From: Bordetella parapertussis | GTDB lineage: Bacteria > Pseudomonadota > Gammaproteobacteria > Burkholderiales > Burkholderiaceae_B | NCBI GenBank assembly: GCA_945883615.1 | Contig: CAMCYB010000003.1 | Span: forward strand, 4,132 to 68,131 | Direction: 5' to 3' | DNA: 64,000 nucleotides | In this document: one piece after another, positions 1-9,631 of the stretch | How the letters are laid out: each line of letters opens with the position of its first letter | How positions within the stretch are numbered: the first letter of the stretch is position 1 | Notes under the pieces: generated by a model | Told to the model about the DNA's origin: nothing | Databases searched by the model: none | The model's input: the letters and a program-made list of their open reading frames with translations, nothing else | Translations under genes and position numbers: made by a program

Positions 1-444
1 ACCCTTAGAAATGTGTTTTGCAAAAGCATCTTGAGCTCGATCACCCATTTGGTCTGACCTGTTTGAAGCAACAAACAAGCCTAATCGATCACCTACTATC
101 AAATTGAAACCGCTATAAAGATGCGCTTGCTCTTTCAAAGATTGAAGATAAGCCAGGGGCTTTTGCGGGTGCATTAAGTAATTTGAAACTAACTGACCTC
201 GAGAGGTTGTTGTTTGCTTGGCCACCGAAGGCTCGCGGTAATTTGTGAGCAAGGCGACATGACCTGTTTGCGTCACGCCAAACCAACTGCCACCAGCCTC
301 AAGATCTTTACCTGCTAAAACTTGGGGTTTTTCTGGCCAAGGTTGCGCAGTAAGGGTTGGCCGTGCGTGATACTCATCTCGATTAGCCACAATAATCAAA
401 GGCCAATCATCAAGCACTTGAAAAGCGATCAACGCTAGGCACAT
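1..444 (-). CDS. NRDE (TANGO2-like) family protein, partial
   Basis: Translating the minus strand from the ATG at 444 gives 148 codons open to the window edge. The protein begins MCLALIAF and carries ANRDEYHARPT near residues 20-30, the Asn-Arg-Asp-Glu signature that names the NRDE/TANGO2 family. GSWFGVT and LLTNYRE follow, also typical of the family. The C-terminal part lies outside the window. The start overlaps the stop of the upstream transporter gene by 10 bases, so the two are probably co-transcribed. TANGO2 relatives are linked to haem or lipid handling in eukaryotes; the bacterial role is not established. Family assignment is firm, function unknown. Confidence 0.85.
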   Translation of the reverse strand, partial: MCLALIAFQVLDDWPLIIVANRDEYHARPTLTAQPWPEKPQVLAGKDLEAGGSWFGVTQTGHVALLTNYREPSVAKQTTTSRGQLVSNYLMHPQKPLAYLQSLKEQAHLYSGFNLIVGDRLGLFVASNRSDQMGDRAQDAFAKHISKG

Positions 445-1361
445 ACGATGGGTTTTGCTTTTACCTGCGCGCGCGGGTGATTCACGATATAAACCCCAAG
501 AATAACCATAGCGGCCCCAAATAAAAAGTAAGTATGAAGCGGTTCATTTAATAACCAAACACCAAATAAAACCCCTGTAATGGGTGTAAAAAAACTGAAG
601 GTTGCGAGTTTTGACGCCATGTAGTGTTTGAGCAACCAGAACCAAACCAACAAGGCAAAGAACGAAATGAACACACCCTGCGCGACGACAGCGGTGATGA
701 CGGCAGGGGTCCAGTTCACATGTAATTGTTCCATGAACATCGCTGCAATAAATAAGCCAATGCACGCCGTGATGAGCTGATACATAGTTGTTTGTGCAGC
801 AGGTATGCTATTTAGGCGAGTACACCGTAAAACAACTGTAGTGAGACCCCAAGCTAAGCCAGCTAAAAGGCTTAAAATATCGCCTAACAGTGAATTAGCA
901 TCAATTTTTTGATTTATAAAACCACCGATAAAAGCCATGGCAATGCCTACAAAGCTTACCGATATGCCTGCCCATTGCACCATGCTAAGCCGCTCTTCAG
1001 GTAAGAAAATATGTAAACCAAGTGCCGTGAAAATGGGGGCAGTATAGAGAAAAACCACCAAATGTGAAGCACTCGTTAAACGTAAACCTTCGCCAATCAA
1101 CCAAAACTCAACTGTAAACATCAAACCAACTAATAGGCCTGCTCGCCAAGGGCCACGATGCAGGGCAAAAGAAATTTTTTGTTGCCACATAAACAATGAA
1201 AGCAATGCGATGCCAATAATAGAGCGAACTGAAATTTGCAAAACGGGTGACATATCGTCTGCAATCAGCTTTATCACCGATTGTTGCCCACCCCATAACG
1301 TGCAAAGTAACAACATGAGCGTTATAGCCAGTAAATCGAGTTCTTTTTTTCGGGAAGTCAT
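435..1361 (-). CDS. EamA/DMT-superfamily transporter
   Basis: This 308-residue, strongly hydrophobic protein has about ten predicted membrane segments in two repeated halves, the plan of EamA (drug/metabolite transporter) permeases. The first half opens with LLLCTLWGGQQSVIK and the second with LLAGLAWGLTTVVLR, the duplicated helix-1 motif of the family. It would sit in the inner membrane and export or import a small metabolite; the substrate cannot be read from sequence. It diverges from folC across about 100 bases and is followed with a 10-base overlap by the NRDE gene. Confidence 0.85.
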   Translation of the reverse strand: MTSRKKELDLLAITLMLLLCTLWGGQQSVIKLIADDMSPVLQISVRSIIGIALLSLFMWQQKISFALHRGPWRAGLLVGLMFTVEFWLIGEGLRLTSASHLVVFLYTAPIFTALGLHIFLPEERLSMVQWAGISVSFVGIAMAFIGGFINQKIDANSLLGDILSLLAGLAWGLTTVVLRCTRLNSIPAAQTTMYQLITACIGLFIAAMFMEQLHVNWTPAVITAVVAQGVFISFFALLVWFWLLKHYMASKLATFSFFTPITGVLFGVWLLNEPLHTYFLFGAAMVILGVYIVNHPRAQVKAKPIVCA

Positions 1362-1413
1362 GTATAAAATTTATCTTTAAAAGGACAACACATTAAACTA
1401 TGGATGTTGCCTA

Positions 1414-1440
1414 GATTGTTTGAAGACAATCTTTATTTTT
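1414..1440 (+). terminator. Hairpin with T-rich tail before folC
   Basis: GATTGT and ACAATC form a 6-bp stem with a 6-base loop, followed by TTTATTTTT. It lies about 25 bases before the folC start in the divergent region with the transporter gene. It could be a weak intrinsic terminator or attenuator in the folC leader; the stem is AT-rich, so this is tentative. Confidence 0.3.
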
Positions 1441-1463
1441 ATCTTTAAGGTTTTGGCTTTTTA

Positions 1464-2777
1464 ATGACTAAAAAACACGTTGCACCCAATGCTGAGGCCA
1501 CACTTTCTGAATGGCTTCATTATTTAGAAGGTATGCACCCAAGCCTCATTGACATGGGTTTAGAGCGTATAAAAAAAGTGGCCCGCTATTTGGCGCTTGA
1601 CTCGTCAGCAGTCAAAATTGTTGTGGCAGGTACGAATGGTAAAGGCTCAACGTGTGCCATGCTTGAGTCAATATTATTGGCTGCCGGTTACCGTGTTGGG
1701 CTGTATACCTCACCTCATCTCATTGACTTTAATGAAAGGGCACGTATTCAGGGTGTGTCGTTAAGCGACGAAACGTTGATTGCTGCTTTCGAAAAAGTAG
1801 AGCAAGCACGCGTGTTAGCAACTGAATCACTGACATATTTTGAAGTGACAACCTTGGCGATTTTGCATGTTTTTGCACAAACCAATCTTGATGTGATGGT
1901 GCTTGAGGTCGGTTTGGGTGGCAGGCTTGATGCTGTCAATATTGTTGATGCCGACTGTTCAATTGTGACCAGCATTGATTTAGATCATATGGAATATTTA
2001 GGCAATACGCGCGACAAAATTGGTTTTGAAAAAGCGCATGTTTATCGGCCGCATCGCCCTGCAATTTGTGCTGACCCTTTGCCGCCACAAGCATTATTAG
2101 ATTATGCCCAAAGTATTGAGGCTGATTTATGGCTCATCGGTCGTGACTTTAATTATTCGGGCGATAAGCAACAATGGGCCTATGCCGGGCGTGGTAAGCG
2201 TCGCAGTGCGCTGGCGTACCCCGCTTTGCGGGGTGCAAATCAACTGCTCAATGCATCGGGTGCTTTAGCCGCGCTAGATGCCTTAAGTGATCGATTAGCT
2301 GTGCCACAACAGGCTGTTAGGCAGGGTCTTATTCAAGCAGCCTTACCAGGCCGTTTTCAAATTATGCCAGGCCAGCCAACCGTGATTTTAGACGTTGCAC
2401 ACAACCCCCATGCAGCAGCTGTACTTGAAAAAAATATCAGTAATATGGGTTTTGCCCCGTATACCTATGCAGTATTTGGTATGTTGGCTGATAAAAATAT
2501 TGAAGGGGTTGTAAAAGCAATCAGCCCCCGAATTGACGGGTGGTTTTGTTGTGGTTTGCCTGGCCCACGTGGGCTAACAGCCGCAGCATTAGCAAAGCGA
2601 ATCGAGTCTTCGCTTGTGCCTGCGAAAGACCCGCTTGAAAAACCCGCAACTGTTGAGCAGTTTGATTCACCTGAGCAAGCATACGCTAAGGCTTTAGCGC
2701 GGGCAAACCCGGATGATAGAATTGTTGTGTTTGGTTCATTTTTAACCGTTTCAGCTATCTTACAAGGAATGACCTAA
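1464..2777 (+). CDS. folC: Bifunctional dihydrofolate synthase / folylpolyglutamate synthase
   Basis: FolC adds L-glutamate to dihydropteroate, and further glutamates to tetrahydrofolates, using ATP in the cytoplasm. The 437-residue protein has the Mur-ligase-like P-loop GTNGKGST at residues 56-63, TSPHL shortly after, and the GLGGRLDAVN motif near residue 150. VILDVAHNPHA near residue 310 marks the C-terminal ligase domain. Length is normal for the family. It begins a tight group with the SPOR gene (1-base overlap), cvpA and purF, an order common in beta- and gammaproteobacteria. In many relatives accD precedes folC; here a divergent transporter gene does. Confidence 0.96.
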   Translation: MTKKHVAPNAEATLSEWLHYLEGMHPSLIDMGLERIKKVARYLALDSSAVKIVVAGTNGKGSTCAMLESILLAAGYRVGLYTSPHLIDFNERARIQGVSLSDETLIAAFEKVEQARVLATESLTYFEVTTLAILHVFAQTNLDVMVLEVGLGGRLDAVNIVDADCSIVTSIDLDHMEYLGNTRDKIGFEKAHVYRPHRPAICADPLPPQALLDYAQSIEADLWLIGRDFNYSGDKQQWAYAGRGKRRSALAYPALRGANQLLNASGALAALDALSDRLAVPQQAVRQGLIQAALPGRFQIMPGQPTVILDVAHNPHAAAVLEKNISNMGFAPYTYAVFGMLADKNIEGVVKAISPRIDGWFCCGLPGPRGLTAAALAKRIESSLVPAKDPLEKPATVEQFDSPEQAYAKALARANPDDRIVVFGSFLTVSAILQGMT

Positions 2778-3556
2778 TGGGTTTTTTCTCTAGAAAAGAA
2801 TCGACATCACAACGTCGCCCAGTCGGACGAACACGTCCCTCTGTTTCAAGCGAAGCGCAAGCAGCTGAGTTACGCGTTAGGGCTCGTCGGCGCTTGGCCG
2901 GTGCTGTGGCCATTGTTTTATGTGCCATTATCGTATTGCCTATGTTGCTTGATAGCGAGCCCGTAAAAATACCGGAAAACATTGAAGTGTCAATTCCAAG
3001 TCGGAATGCGCCTTTTAACCCGGCTTTAAATCTTCCTGCGCCTCAAGTTGAAGGTTCAGCTTTAACAATTGGTTCCAACACTGATGTTAAGGTGGGTGTC
3101 TCAGGTCAGCCTGAGATCAACAATGCGTCAAGTGCACCCAATGCAATCACTCCAGCACAAACAAGCAATGGGGTAAGTAAACCGACTGAAACTGACGTAA
3201 AACCTGCCGTGGTAGCAGTAACGCCAAGACCTGACGAGGGAGCCCGTGCTCGAGCCATACTTGAGGGTCGGGCTACACCTGCAGCAGAGCAACGAGTTGC
3301 CCAAGCCGCACCTGCTATTAAAGAAAATTTAGTGGTTCAAATCGCTTCGTATAGTGCTCAAGCTGATGCGCAAGCCCGCAGCGAAACCTTAAAAGGCGAG
3401 GGCATTACCAACGCGTATGTTGAGCCCGTTTACGTTAACGGTAAACAGGTTTTTCGCTTGCGAGTGGGGCCTTTTTCAAGCCGAGAAGCAGCCCAAGCTG
3501 CTCAGGCTAGGTTGCGTACGCTTGGGTATGCCAACGGCTTTATTACTACACAGTGA
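2777..3556 (+). CDS. SPOR domain-containing inner-membrane protein (DedD-like)
   Basis: The 259-residue protein has a basic cytoplasmic N-terminus, one membrane segment around residues 40-58 (VAIVLCAIIVLPMLL), a long Pro/Ala/Thr-rich periplasmic linker, and a C-terminal SPOR domain from about residue 183 (LVVQIASYSAQADAQA through VGPFSSREAAQAAQARL). SPOR domains bind peptidoglycan stripped of stem peptides at division septa, so a role in cell division like that of DedD is likely. Its start overlaps the folC stop by one base and its stop overlaps the cvpA GTG start by four, showing translational coupling. Confidence 0.88.
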   Translation: MGFFSRKESTSQRRPVGRTRPSVSSEAQAAELRVRARRRLAGAVAIVLCAIIVLPMLLDSEPVKIPENIEVSIPSRNAPFNPALNLPAPQVEGSALTIGSNTDVKVGVSGQPEINNASSAPNAITPAQTSNGVSKPTETDVKPAVVAVTPRPDEGARARAILEGRATPAAEQRVAQAAPAIKENLVVQIASYSAQADAQARSETLKGEGITNAYVEPVYVNGKQVFRLRVGPFSSREAAQAAQARLRTLGYANGFITTQ

Positions 3557-4044
3557 CCGCTTTTGATTTCGGTGTGCTGGGCATTATTGGGGTCTCGTTT
3601 GTTTTGGGGCTCATGAGAGGCCTCATTAAAGAACTTCTTTCTTTAGTTGCATATGGTTTGGCATTTTTAGCAGCTGTGTGGTGGGGGCCGATCGTCTCTG
3701 AACAATGGGTGCTGCACTGGGTCAAACAAGATTATTTACGAATAGGCATAGCCTATTTCGCCTTATTTGTGGCCACCCTTTTAGCGGTCGGCTTAGTCAA
3801 TATGGCATTAGCTGCTATGGTAAGAGGTACAGGTTTATCGCCGGCTGACCGTGGCTTAGGTGGTTTATTTGGTATCGTTAGGGGGTTGCTGCTGGTTCTT
3901 ATTATTGTGACTCTGGTGGGTTACACGCCTTTGATTCAAGAGCCTTGGTGGCAAGATGCGTCGTTATCAAAACAAGTGACTGGCATTATTCATCAAATTG
4001 GGCAGAAGCTTCCGGCTCCGATGAATCAATGGTTACCCTTTTAA
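3553..4044 (+). CDS. cvpA: CvpA family membrane protein
   Basis: This 163-residue protein has about four hydrophobic helices and the CvpA features FVLGLMRGLIKELLSLVAYGLA near the N-terminus and GLFGIVRGLLLVLIIVTL near residue 110. CvpA is needed for colicin V production and envelope stress resistance in enterobacteria; its biochemical role is unclear. It starts with GTG inside the stop of the SPOR gene (GTGA) and lies 30 bases before purF, the same pairing as in Escherichia coli. Confidence 0.92.
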   Translation: MTAFDFGVLGIIGVSFVLGLMRGLIKELLSLVAYGLAFLAAVWWGPIVSEQWVLHWVKQDYLRIGIAYFALFVATLLAVGLVNMALAAMVRGTGLSPADRGLGGLFGIVRGLLLVLIIVTLVGYTPLIQEPWWQDASLSKQVTGIIHQIGQKLPAPMNQWLPF

Positions 4045-4074
4045 GTTTTTTTTTGTTTCATTCCAAGGTCAAAT

Positions 4075-5586
4075 ATGTGCGGAATTGTTGGGGTTGTGAG
4101 TCATGGTCCAGTTAATCAACTGCTCTACGATAGTTTGCTGTTGTTGCAGCATCGCGGTCAAGACGCAGCCGGTATTGCTACATCAGATGGAAGTAACTTC
4201 AACATGTATAAGGGTCACGGCTTAGTTCGTGATGTATTTCGCACCCGTAGTATGCGTTCATTACCGGGTTTTAGTGGTGTTGCGCAAGTACGCTACCCCA
4301 CCGCAGGCTCAAGCGATAGTGACGAAGAGGCACAGCCTTTTTATGTCAATGCGCCGTTCGGTCTGACTTTTACTCACAATGGCAACCTCACTAATTGGCG
4401 CGAACTACGCGAAGCGTTGTTTCGCGTTGATCAACGCCACATTAATACCAACTCAGACTCTGAAGTACTGCTTAACGTGCTGGCACATGAGTTACAACGT
4501 GCAGCCAATGGTGTCTCGTTAGACCCCGATGCCATATTTAGAGCCGTTGAAAGCCTGCATCAACGTGTTAAGGGTGCTTATGCGGTGACAGCACAAATTT
4601 CAGGCTATGGGGTATTGGCATTTAGAGATCCACACGGCATAAGACCGCTTTGCCTCGGCCGTCATTTGTCTGATGAAGGCGTGACTTATATGATCGCCTC
4701 AGAGTCTGTTGCATTAGAGGGTTCGGGCTTCGAATTTGTACGCGATGTTTTACCAGGCGAGGCTGTTTTTATTTCCCTCGATGGTGAAGTATTTAGTCAA
4801 GAGTCTTCAATCAAAAAAATTCATGCCCCTTGTATTTTCGAGTATGTTTATTTTGCTCGGCCTGATTCAGTCATTGAGGGTGTATCGGTCTACGCGTCGC
4901 GTTTACGTATGGGCGAATACCTTGCAGACAAAGTGGCTAAAACGTTGCCTTTAGGCGAAATTGACGTGGTCATGCCTATACCCGATTCATCACGGCCTGC
5001 TGCGATGCAATTGGCTGCCCGACTTAATTTAGAGTACCGCGAGGGTTTAATTAAAAACCGTTATGTTGGTCGCACGTTCATTATGCCGGGTCAAGCCATC
5101 CGTAAAAAATCTGTACGTCAGAAGCTCAATACAATCGGTCAAGAGTTTAAAGGTAAAAATGTTTTGCTCGTTGATGACTCGATTGTTCGGGGCACCACCA
5201 GTCAAGAAATTGTTGAAATGGCACGTGCAGCGGGTGCAAATAAAGTATTTATGGCTTCTGCAGCGCCACCGGTCAGGTTTCCAAATGTGTATGGTATCGA
5301 TATGCCGACACAAACTGAGCTTATTGCGTACGGTCGAGAAGACCACGAAATTGCTCGTTTAATTGGTGCTGACGCCTTGGTCTATCAAGACATTGCTGAC
5401 ATGCAACGTTCTGTGTCTGATTTAAACCCAGCCCTTACATCATTTGATACATCTTGCTTTACAGGGGAATACGTCACCGGCGACATTACCCCTGAATATC
5501 TTAAGCGCCTGTCTAAAGATCGCGCTCATAAACATGACGGCAGTGGCTTGCAATTTAATTTGGGTTATGGCGCGAACGATAACTAA
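4075..5586 (+). CDS. purF: Amidophosphoribosyltransferase
   Basis: PurF makes 5-phosphoribosylamine from PRPP and glutamine, the first committed step of purine synthesis. The protein starts MCGIVGVVS, so removal of Met exposes the N-terminal Cys nucleophile of class II glutamine amidotransferases. LLQHRGQDAAGIAT and THNGNLTNW belong to the glutaminase domain, and VLLVDDSIVRGTTS near residues 362-376 is the PRPP-binding loop. At 503 residues it is normal length. It closes the folC group. Its last 32 bases overlap the 3' end of the convergent dsbB gene. Confidence 0.97.
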   Translation: MCGIVGVVSHGPVNQLLYDSLLLLQHRGQDAAGIATSDGSNFNMYKGHGLVRDVFRTRSMRSLPGFSGVAQVRYPTAGSSDSDEEAQPFYVNAPFGLTFTHNGNLTNWRELREALFRVDQRHINTNSDSEVLLNVLAHELQRAANGVSLDPDAIFRAVESLHQRVKGAYAVTAQISGYGVLAFRDPHGIRPLCLGRHLSDEGVTYMIASESVALEGSGFEFVRDVLPGEAVFISLDGEVFSQESSIKKIHAPCIFEYVYFARPDSVIEGVSVYASRLRMGEYLADKVAKTLPLGEIDVVMPIPDSSRPAAMQLAARLNLEYREGLIKNRYVGRTFIMPGQAIRKKSVRQKLNTIGQEFKGKNVLLVDDSIVRGTTSQEIVEMARAAGANKVFMASAAPPVRFPNVYGIDMPTQTELIAYGREDHEIARLIGADALVYQDIADMQRSVSDLNPALTSFDTSCFTGEYVTGDITPEYLKRLSKDRAHKHDGSGLQFNLGYGANDN

Positions 5587-6073
5587 ACACCATAGCCGTT
5601 GTGGCTGCGACAGTTTGTATTGCAAAGAGCAAAAGTGCCCACACAGCGTATTCCACGCCTAGAAGGTCAATGCGGGCGTCTGCGCAGGTGGCATAAATGC
5701 CAAATAATTGGGGTAGGGCACTTTCAAGACCTGAACGGGTCATAAAAATATCAGCAAACGTTTGGGCACACGAAAATTGTTGAGAGGCAACGTTGATTTG
5801 ATAGATCGTGCTGGCGATTCCACCTAAACCAGTCAAGATAATTAAAGTATTTAATGTTGCCTTGACTTTAAATGATGACTTAAACCAAGTCAGACCTGCA
5901 AGAAGCGCAATACATAAAAAAAGCAAGCGCTGAAAAACACACCAGGCGCAGGGTTGCATGTCAAAAACATGTTGGCTGATGAGTGCAATAAAAATAGCAA
6001 CCAAAGCTGATATGCAAATCAATGCACCAATGAGTGAGCCCAGCCTACTGGGGTTGTGCATGGGTTTTCTCAA
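5555..6073 (-). CDS. dsbB: Disulfide bond formation protein B
   Basis: DsbB reoxidises periplasmic DsbA and passes electrons to quinone in the inner membrane. The 172-residue protein has four membrane segments, the periplasmic redox pair CAWC at residues 42-45, and a second pair of cysteines in the later periplasmic loop (FSCAQTF and IYATCADAR). ATG codons at 6073 and 6061 are both possible starts; the first overlaps glnD by 29 bases, the second by 17. It follows glnD on the minus strand and converges on purF with a coding overlap. Confidence 0.92.
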   Translation of the reverse strand: MRKPMHNPSRLGSLIGALICISALVAIFIALISQHVFDMQPCAWCVFQRLLFLCIALLAGLTWFKSSFKVKATLNTLIILTGLGGIASTIYQINVASQQFSCAQTFADIFMTRSGLESALPQLFGIYATCADARIDLLGVEYAVWALLLFAIQTVAATTAMVFSYRSRHNPN

Positions 6074-8639
6074 GGGCTAACGTTTCAAACAAAGCAGTTT
6101 GAAACTGTCGTTGTATTCGAGGCTTTTGTAAGGCTTCGCCTTTAACAACAAACACGTCTTCAACGCGCTCGCCAAGGGTCATAACTTTGGCTGTTTCGAG
6201 CGACACATGAAAGTCTACAAATACATGTGCCACATCAGCGAGTAAGCCAGGTCTATCGTTTGCAATAATCGCTAAACGCCAGTTTTGATTTCGTTCATCA
6301 GGTTGAATGTCGACCTTTGGTACAAATGGAAATGCGCGAGACTGCCTTGATGTTCTGATTTTACCGGTAGCAAAGGGTGGGTGGGTTGCCACAGGTTGAT
6401 TTAAAGCCTGGGCTAGCTCGTGTTCGATAAGTGCAGATTGTGTGCGTAAGTTGGTATCGTTGGAAGAGGGCAGAACAATAAAACTGTCTAACGCATAACC
6501 ATGCCGTGTGGTGTGTATGCGAGCATCTTGAATATTAAGATGTTGCCGACCAAAAAATGTGCAAATACGTGCAAATAAATCTTGTTGATCGCTAACATAA
6601 ACCATCACTTGAATACCATCGCCACCCGAGGTAGGTCGCGCTCTTACGATAGCGTTTTCAGGGCTTGATTGATAGTAAAGTTGCCGTGTGTGCCATGCAA
6701 TATCTGGTGCATCATGTCGCAAAAAATAGGCCACATCAAGTTGACCCCAAAAAATGTCTCGACTGCTGTCTTGAAGGCCTGCTAAGCGAGTCAGACGAGC
6801 CGCTTCGTTCATACGCTGCTGTAAAACGGTTTCCGTGTTGTCGGGTTCACTACCTAATGCGGCACGTGTCAGGTTAAATAAATCTTCAAGAAGTTTACCT
6901 TTCCAAGCGTTCCACACTATGGGGCTTGTACCGCGTATGTCAGCAACAGTTAGCAAGTAAAGTGAGGTCAGTTGCCGAAGATTACCTACTTTTTGTGCAA
7001 AAGAATGAATCACTTCAGGGTCAGATAGATCTTGCTTCTGAGCCACTTGCGACATAAGCAAATGATTTTGAACTAAAAAACTAATGCGCTCACTATCAGG
7101 GCTAGACAAGTTATGCGTTTTAGCAAAACGTTTCACTTCTAATGTGCCTAGCGTTGAATGATCGCCCCCGCGCCCCTTAGCGATATCATGAAATAATGCC
7201 GCCGCATAAAGCAACCAAAAATCACTTAGGCCAGCCGCTAATTTTGAAGCAAGTGGGTACTCTTGCGCATGTTCAGGCATGGTGAAGCGACGTAAGTTTC
7301 GAATGACTTGCAGGGTGTGTTGATCAACCGTGTAAGCATGAAATAAATCGTGTTGCATTTGCCCGACGATGCGCCTAAAAACCGGCAGATAACGCGGCAA
7401 AATATTAAGCGTATTCATACGCCGCAGTGCGTGCACAATACCTTGCGGTTGCTGCAAAATACGAATGAAGTTTTGTTGATTAACCGGGTCTTGACGAAAT
7501 GCGGCATTGATTAGCGTGCGCGCATGCCAAATGGCTCTGAGGGCACGCGCTGACAGTTCAGTGATGTCAGGGTGTTGCTGCATGACTAAAAAAACGCGCA
7601 ACAACTCTTGTGGGTTTTCGTGAAAAACGTTTTCATTCACAATATCTAAATGTTCGTTGCGTTTAACAAACACGTTATCAATGATTTGAACAACGTCATT
7701 TTGGTGTGGGAATAAATGCGCACCAATTGTTTCAACCAATATTGTATTTAACTGCGTAACCAGTCGAGCAGCCCAATAGTATCGTTGCATCAAAATTTCA
7801 CTAGCGCGACGCGTTGTTGTCGGTTCGATTTGATACTGACTTGCGAGTTTATTTTGAAGGTCAAATACCACGCGATCTTCACGACGATTTGCGATTAAAT
7901 GCATTTCAATTCTGAACCGTTTGAACGCATACTCAGCACGTTTTAAGTCACGCGCTTCAGTGGGGGTTAAAACACCAGCGCTAGCAATTTGACGCCAGGT
8001 TGAACCGAAACCTGCAGCTCGGGCCAACCATAAAATGACCTGTAAATCGCGCAACCCGCCAGGTGATTCTTTGCAATTTGGCTCAAGCGCGTACGCTGTA
8101 TCTTGGTATCGACCATGACGTTGCTGCATTTCCGCAAGCTTTGCTTGAAAAAAGGCTCTCGGGTCAAGTTGATCAAGCATTGCAGATTCAAACATTTTAA
8201 ATAACGCCGTGTCACCCATAATCAAGCGTGCTTCGAGCAATGATGTTTCAACTGTAATATCGGCGTCGGCTTCTTCTATACATTGTGAAATTGTTCTGAC
8301 GCTATAACCTGGTTCTAGGCCAATATCCCATAGGGCGGTAACACAATTGCTCAGCTGCACTTCATCTTCAGGTTCAGGTTCGTGAGCAAGCAAAATCAGC
8401 AAGTCAACATCAGAGTAAGGGTAAAGTTCGCCGCGGCCATAGCCCCCCACTGCAGCCAATACAGAACCTTTTGGAAGGGGGAAGAGCTTTAATAAAGATA
8501 TGAGAGCGTTGTCAGTAATGTGACAAAGGGCGTGTAAAAATTGATCAGGGTTGTGGTTGATGTGAAACTGATCAACTAATTTTGTTCGAGAAGCCTGATA
8601 ACTTTGTTTAATAAAAGTAAGGCTTTCATTTGAACGCAT
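6045..8639 (-). CDS. glnD: [Protein-PII] uridylyltransferase / uridylyl-removing enzyme
   Basis: GlnD senses glutamine and uridylylates or deuridylylates PII, linking nitrogen status to NtrB/NtrC and glutamine synthetase. The nucleotidyltransferase motif GGYGRGELYPYSDVD lies near residues 65-79, the HD-domain motif HDIAKGRGGDHS in the middle, and two ACT domains occupy the last 200 residues (GGDGIQVMVYVSDQQDLF and LAIIANDRPGLLADVA). I chose the ATG at 8639, which follows a GGGG element, over an upstream TTG at 8669 that would overlap map; this gives 864 residues. It sits directly after map. The ntrB, ntrC and glnA genes it acts through lie near 51.8-56 kb. Confidence 0.96.
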   Translation of the reverse strand: MRSNESLTFIKQSYQASRTKLVDQFHINHNPDQFLHALCHITDNALISLLKLFPLPKGSVLAAVGGYGRGELYPYSDVDLLILLAHEPEPEDEVQLSNCVTALWDIGLEPGYSVRTISQCIEEADADITVETSLLEARLIMGDTALFKMFESAMLDQLDPRAFFQAKLAEMQQRHGRYQDTAYALEPNCKESPGGLRDLQVILWLARAAGFGSTWRQIASAGVLTPTEARDLKRAEYAFKRFRIEMHLIANRREDRVVFDLQNKLASQYQIEPTTTRRASEILMQRYYWAARLVTQLNTILVETIGAHLFPHQNDVVQIIDNVFVKRNEHLDIVNENVFHENPQELLRVFLVMQQHPDITELSARALRAIWHARTLINAAFRQDPVNQQNFIRILQQPQGIVHALRRMNTLNILPRYLPVFRRIVGQMQHDLFHAYTVDQHTLQVIRNLRRFTMPEHAQEYPLASKLAAGLSDFWLLYAAALFHDIAKGRGGDHSTLGTLEVKRFAKTHNLSSPDSERISFLVQNHLLMSQVAQKQDLSDPEVIHSFAQKVGNLRQLTSLYLLTVADIRGTSPIVWNAWKGKLLEDLFNLTRAALGSEPDNTETVLQQRMNEAARLTRLAGLQDSSRDIFWGQLDVAYFLRHDAPDIAWHTRQLYYQSSPENAIVRARPTSGGDGIQVMVYVSDQQDLFARICTFFGRQHLNIQDARIHTTRHGYALDSFIVLPSSNDTNLRTQSALIEHELAQALNQPVATHPPFATGKIRTSRQSRAFPFVPKVDIQPDERNQNWRLAIIANDRPGLLADVAHVFVDFHVSLETAKVMTLGERVEDVFVVKGEALQKPRIQRQFQTALFETLALEKTHAQPQ

Positions 8640-8659
8640 CACAACCCCATCTTTAATGG

Positions 8660-9460
8660 CTAGGTACAAATCGGAGCAGGTGCCGCAGGCATACCTGCAG
8701 AAGTCGTCAGTACTTCATAACCCGTTTCAGTGACTAAAATACTATGTTCCCATTGTGCTGAAAGGCTATGGTCTCTTGTGACAACTGTCCACCCATCGGC
8801 TAGTTGTCGAATATCTCGTTTACCCGCATTAATCATCGGCTCGATGGTGAAAATGAGACCGGGTTCAAGACGTAAGCCAGAGCCAGGTTTACCGTAGTGT
8901 AAAACCTGTGGGTCTTGGTGGAAGACTCGGCCAATACCGTGCCCGCAAAATTCGCGAACCACAGAAAACCCTTCAGCTTCAGCCAATTGCTGAATAGCAT
9001 GTCCAATATCGCCAAGGGTATTACCTGGTTTGACCTGCAAAATACCCCGCCACATGCAGTTATACGTTATTTCCGTTAAGCGTTTGGCCAAAATAGAGGG
9101 TTCACCTACGTAATACATGCGACTGGTGTCGCCAAACCAGCCGTCTTTAATAATGGTGACGTCAATATTGACGATATCACCCTGTTTGAGAACTTTGTCA
9201 CCAGGGACCCCGTGACACACTTGGTGGTTAATTGAAGTGCAAATCGCACCAGGAAAGGGCGTGTAACCAGGTGGAGCATAACCTACTGTGGCAGACTTAG
9301 CCTTAAGCACATCTTGCACAAAATTAAGTGCTAAGCGGTCAAGTTCACCGGTGGTTACCCCCGGCAGTACAAAGGGGGTGAGGTAGTCAAGCACTTTGGC
9401 AGCATCTTGGCAAGCCGCACGCATTTGATCGATTTCTTGGGTTTTGGTTACTAAAGGCAT
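8660..9460 (-). CDS. map: Methionine aminopeptidase, type I
   Basis: Map removes N-terminal Met from nascent proteins with a dinuclear metal centre. All five metal ligands are visible: Asp in NIDVTI, Asp in GWFGDTSRM, His in GHGIGRVFH, Glu in FTIEPMINAG and Glu in QWEHSILVT. The substrate-side His is in NHQVCHGVPGD. The 266-residue length fits type I enzymes. The ATG at 9460 opens the minus-strand map-glnD-dsbB run, divergent from rpsB across 171 bases, a conserved layout in proteobacteria. Confidence 0.97.
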   Translation of the reverse strand: MPLVTKTQEIDQMRAACQDAAKVLDYLTPFVLPGVTTGELDRLALNFVQDVLKAKSATVGYAPPGYTPFPGAICTSINHQVCHGVPGDKVLKQGDIVNIDVTIIKDGWFGDTSRMYYVGEPSILAKRLTEITYNCMWRGILQVKPGNTLGDIGHAIQQLAEAEGFSVVREFCGHGIGRVFHQDPQVLHYGKPGSGLRLEPGLIFTIEPMINAGKRDIRQLADGWTVVTRDHSLSAQWEHSILVTETGYEVLTTSAGMPAAPAPICT

Positions 9461-9631
9461 ATTTAGTTGAGTACTTATACGTAAAAAATAGTAGAATTAT
9501 AGGCTTCCTGCTTAAAAATCACTTTAAAACGTATTGAGAGCAGGGAAATCGCATGGGGTGTAAACAGGGTGTCAAGGTTTCATTCTTGATACATATACTT
9601 CATTAGACCTAACCCTTGGAGCTTTAAAAAA
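9461..9631 (+). promoter_or_regulatory. map/rpsB divergent region and rpsB leader
   Basis: This 171-base region must hold promoters for both map and rpsB. A possible sigma-70 pair for rpsB is TTGAGT at 9467-9472 with TAGAAT at 9492-9497, but the 19-base spacing is long. That would leave a leader of over 100 bases. Long rpsB leaders mediate feedback by S2 in Escherichia coli; whether this one does is not visible. CTTGGAG before 9632 is the ribosome binding site. Confidence 0.35.
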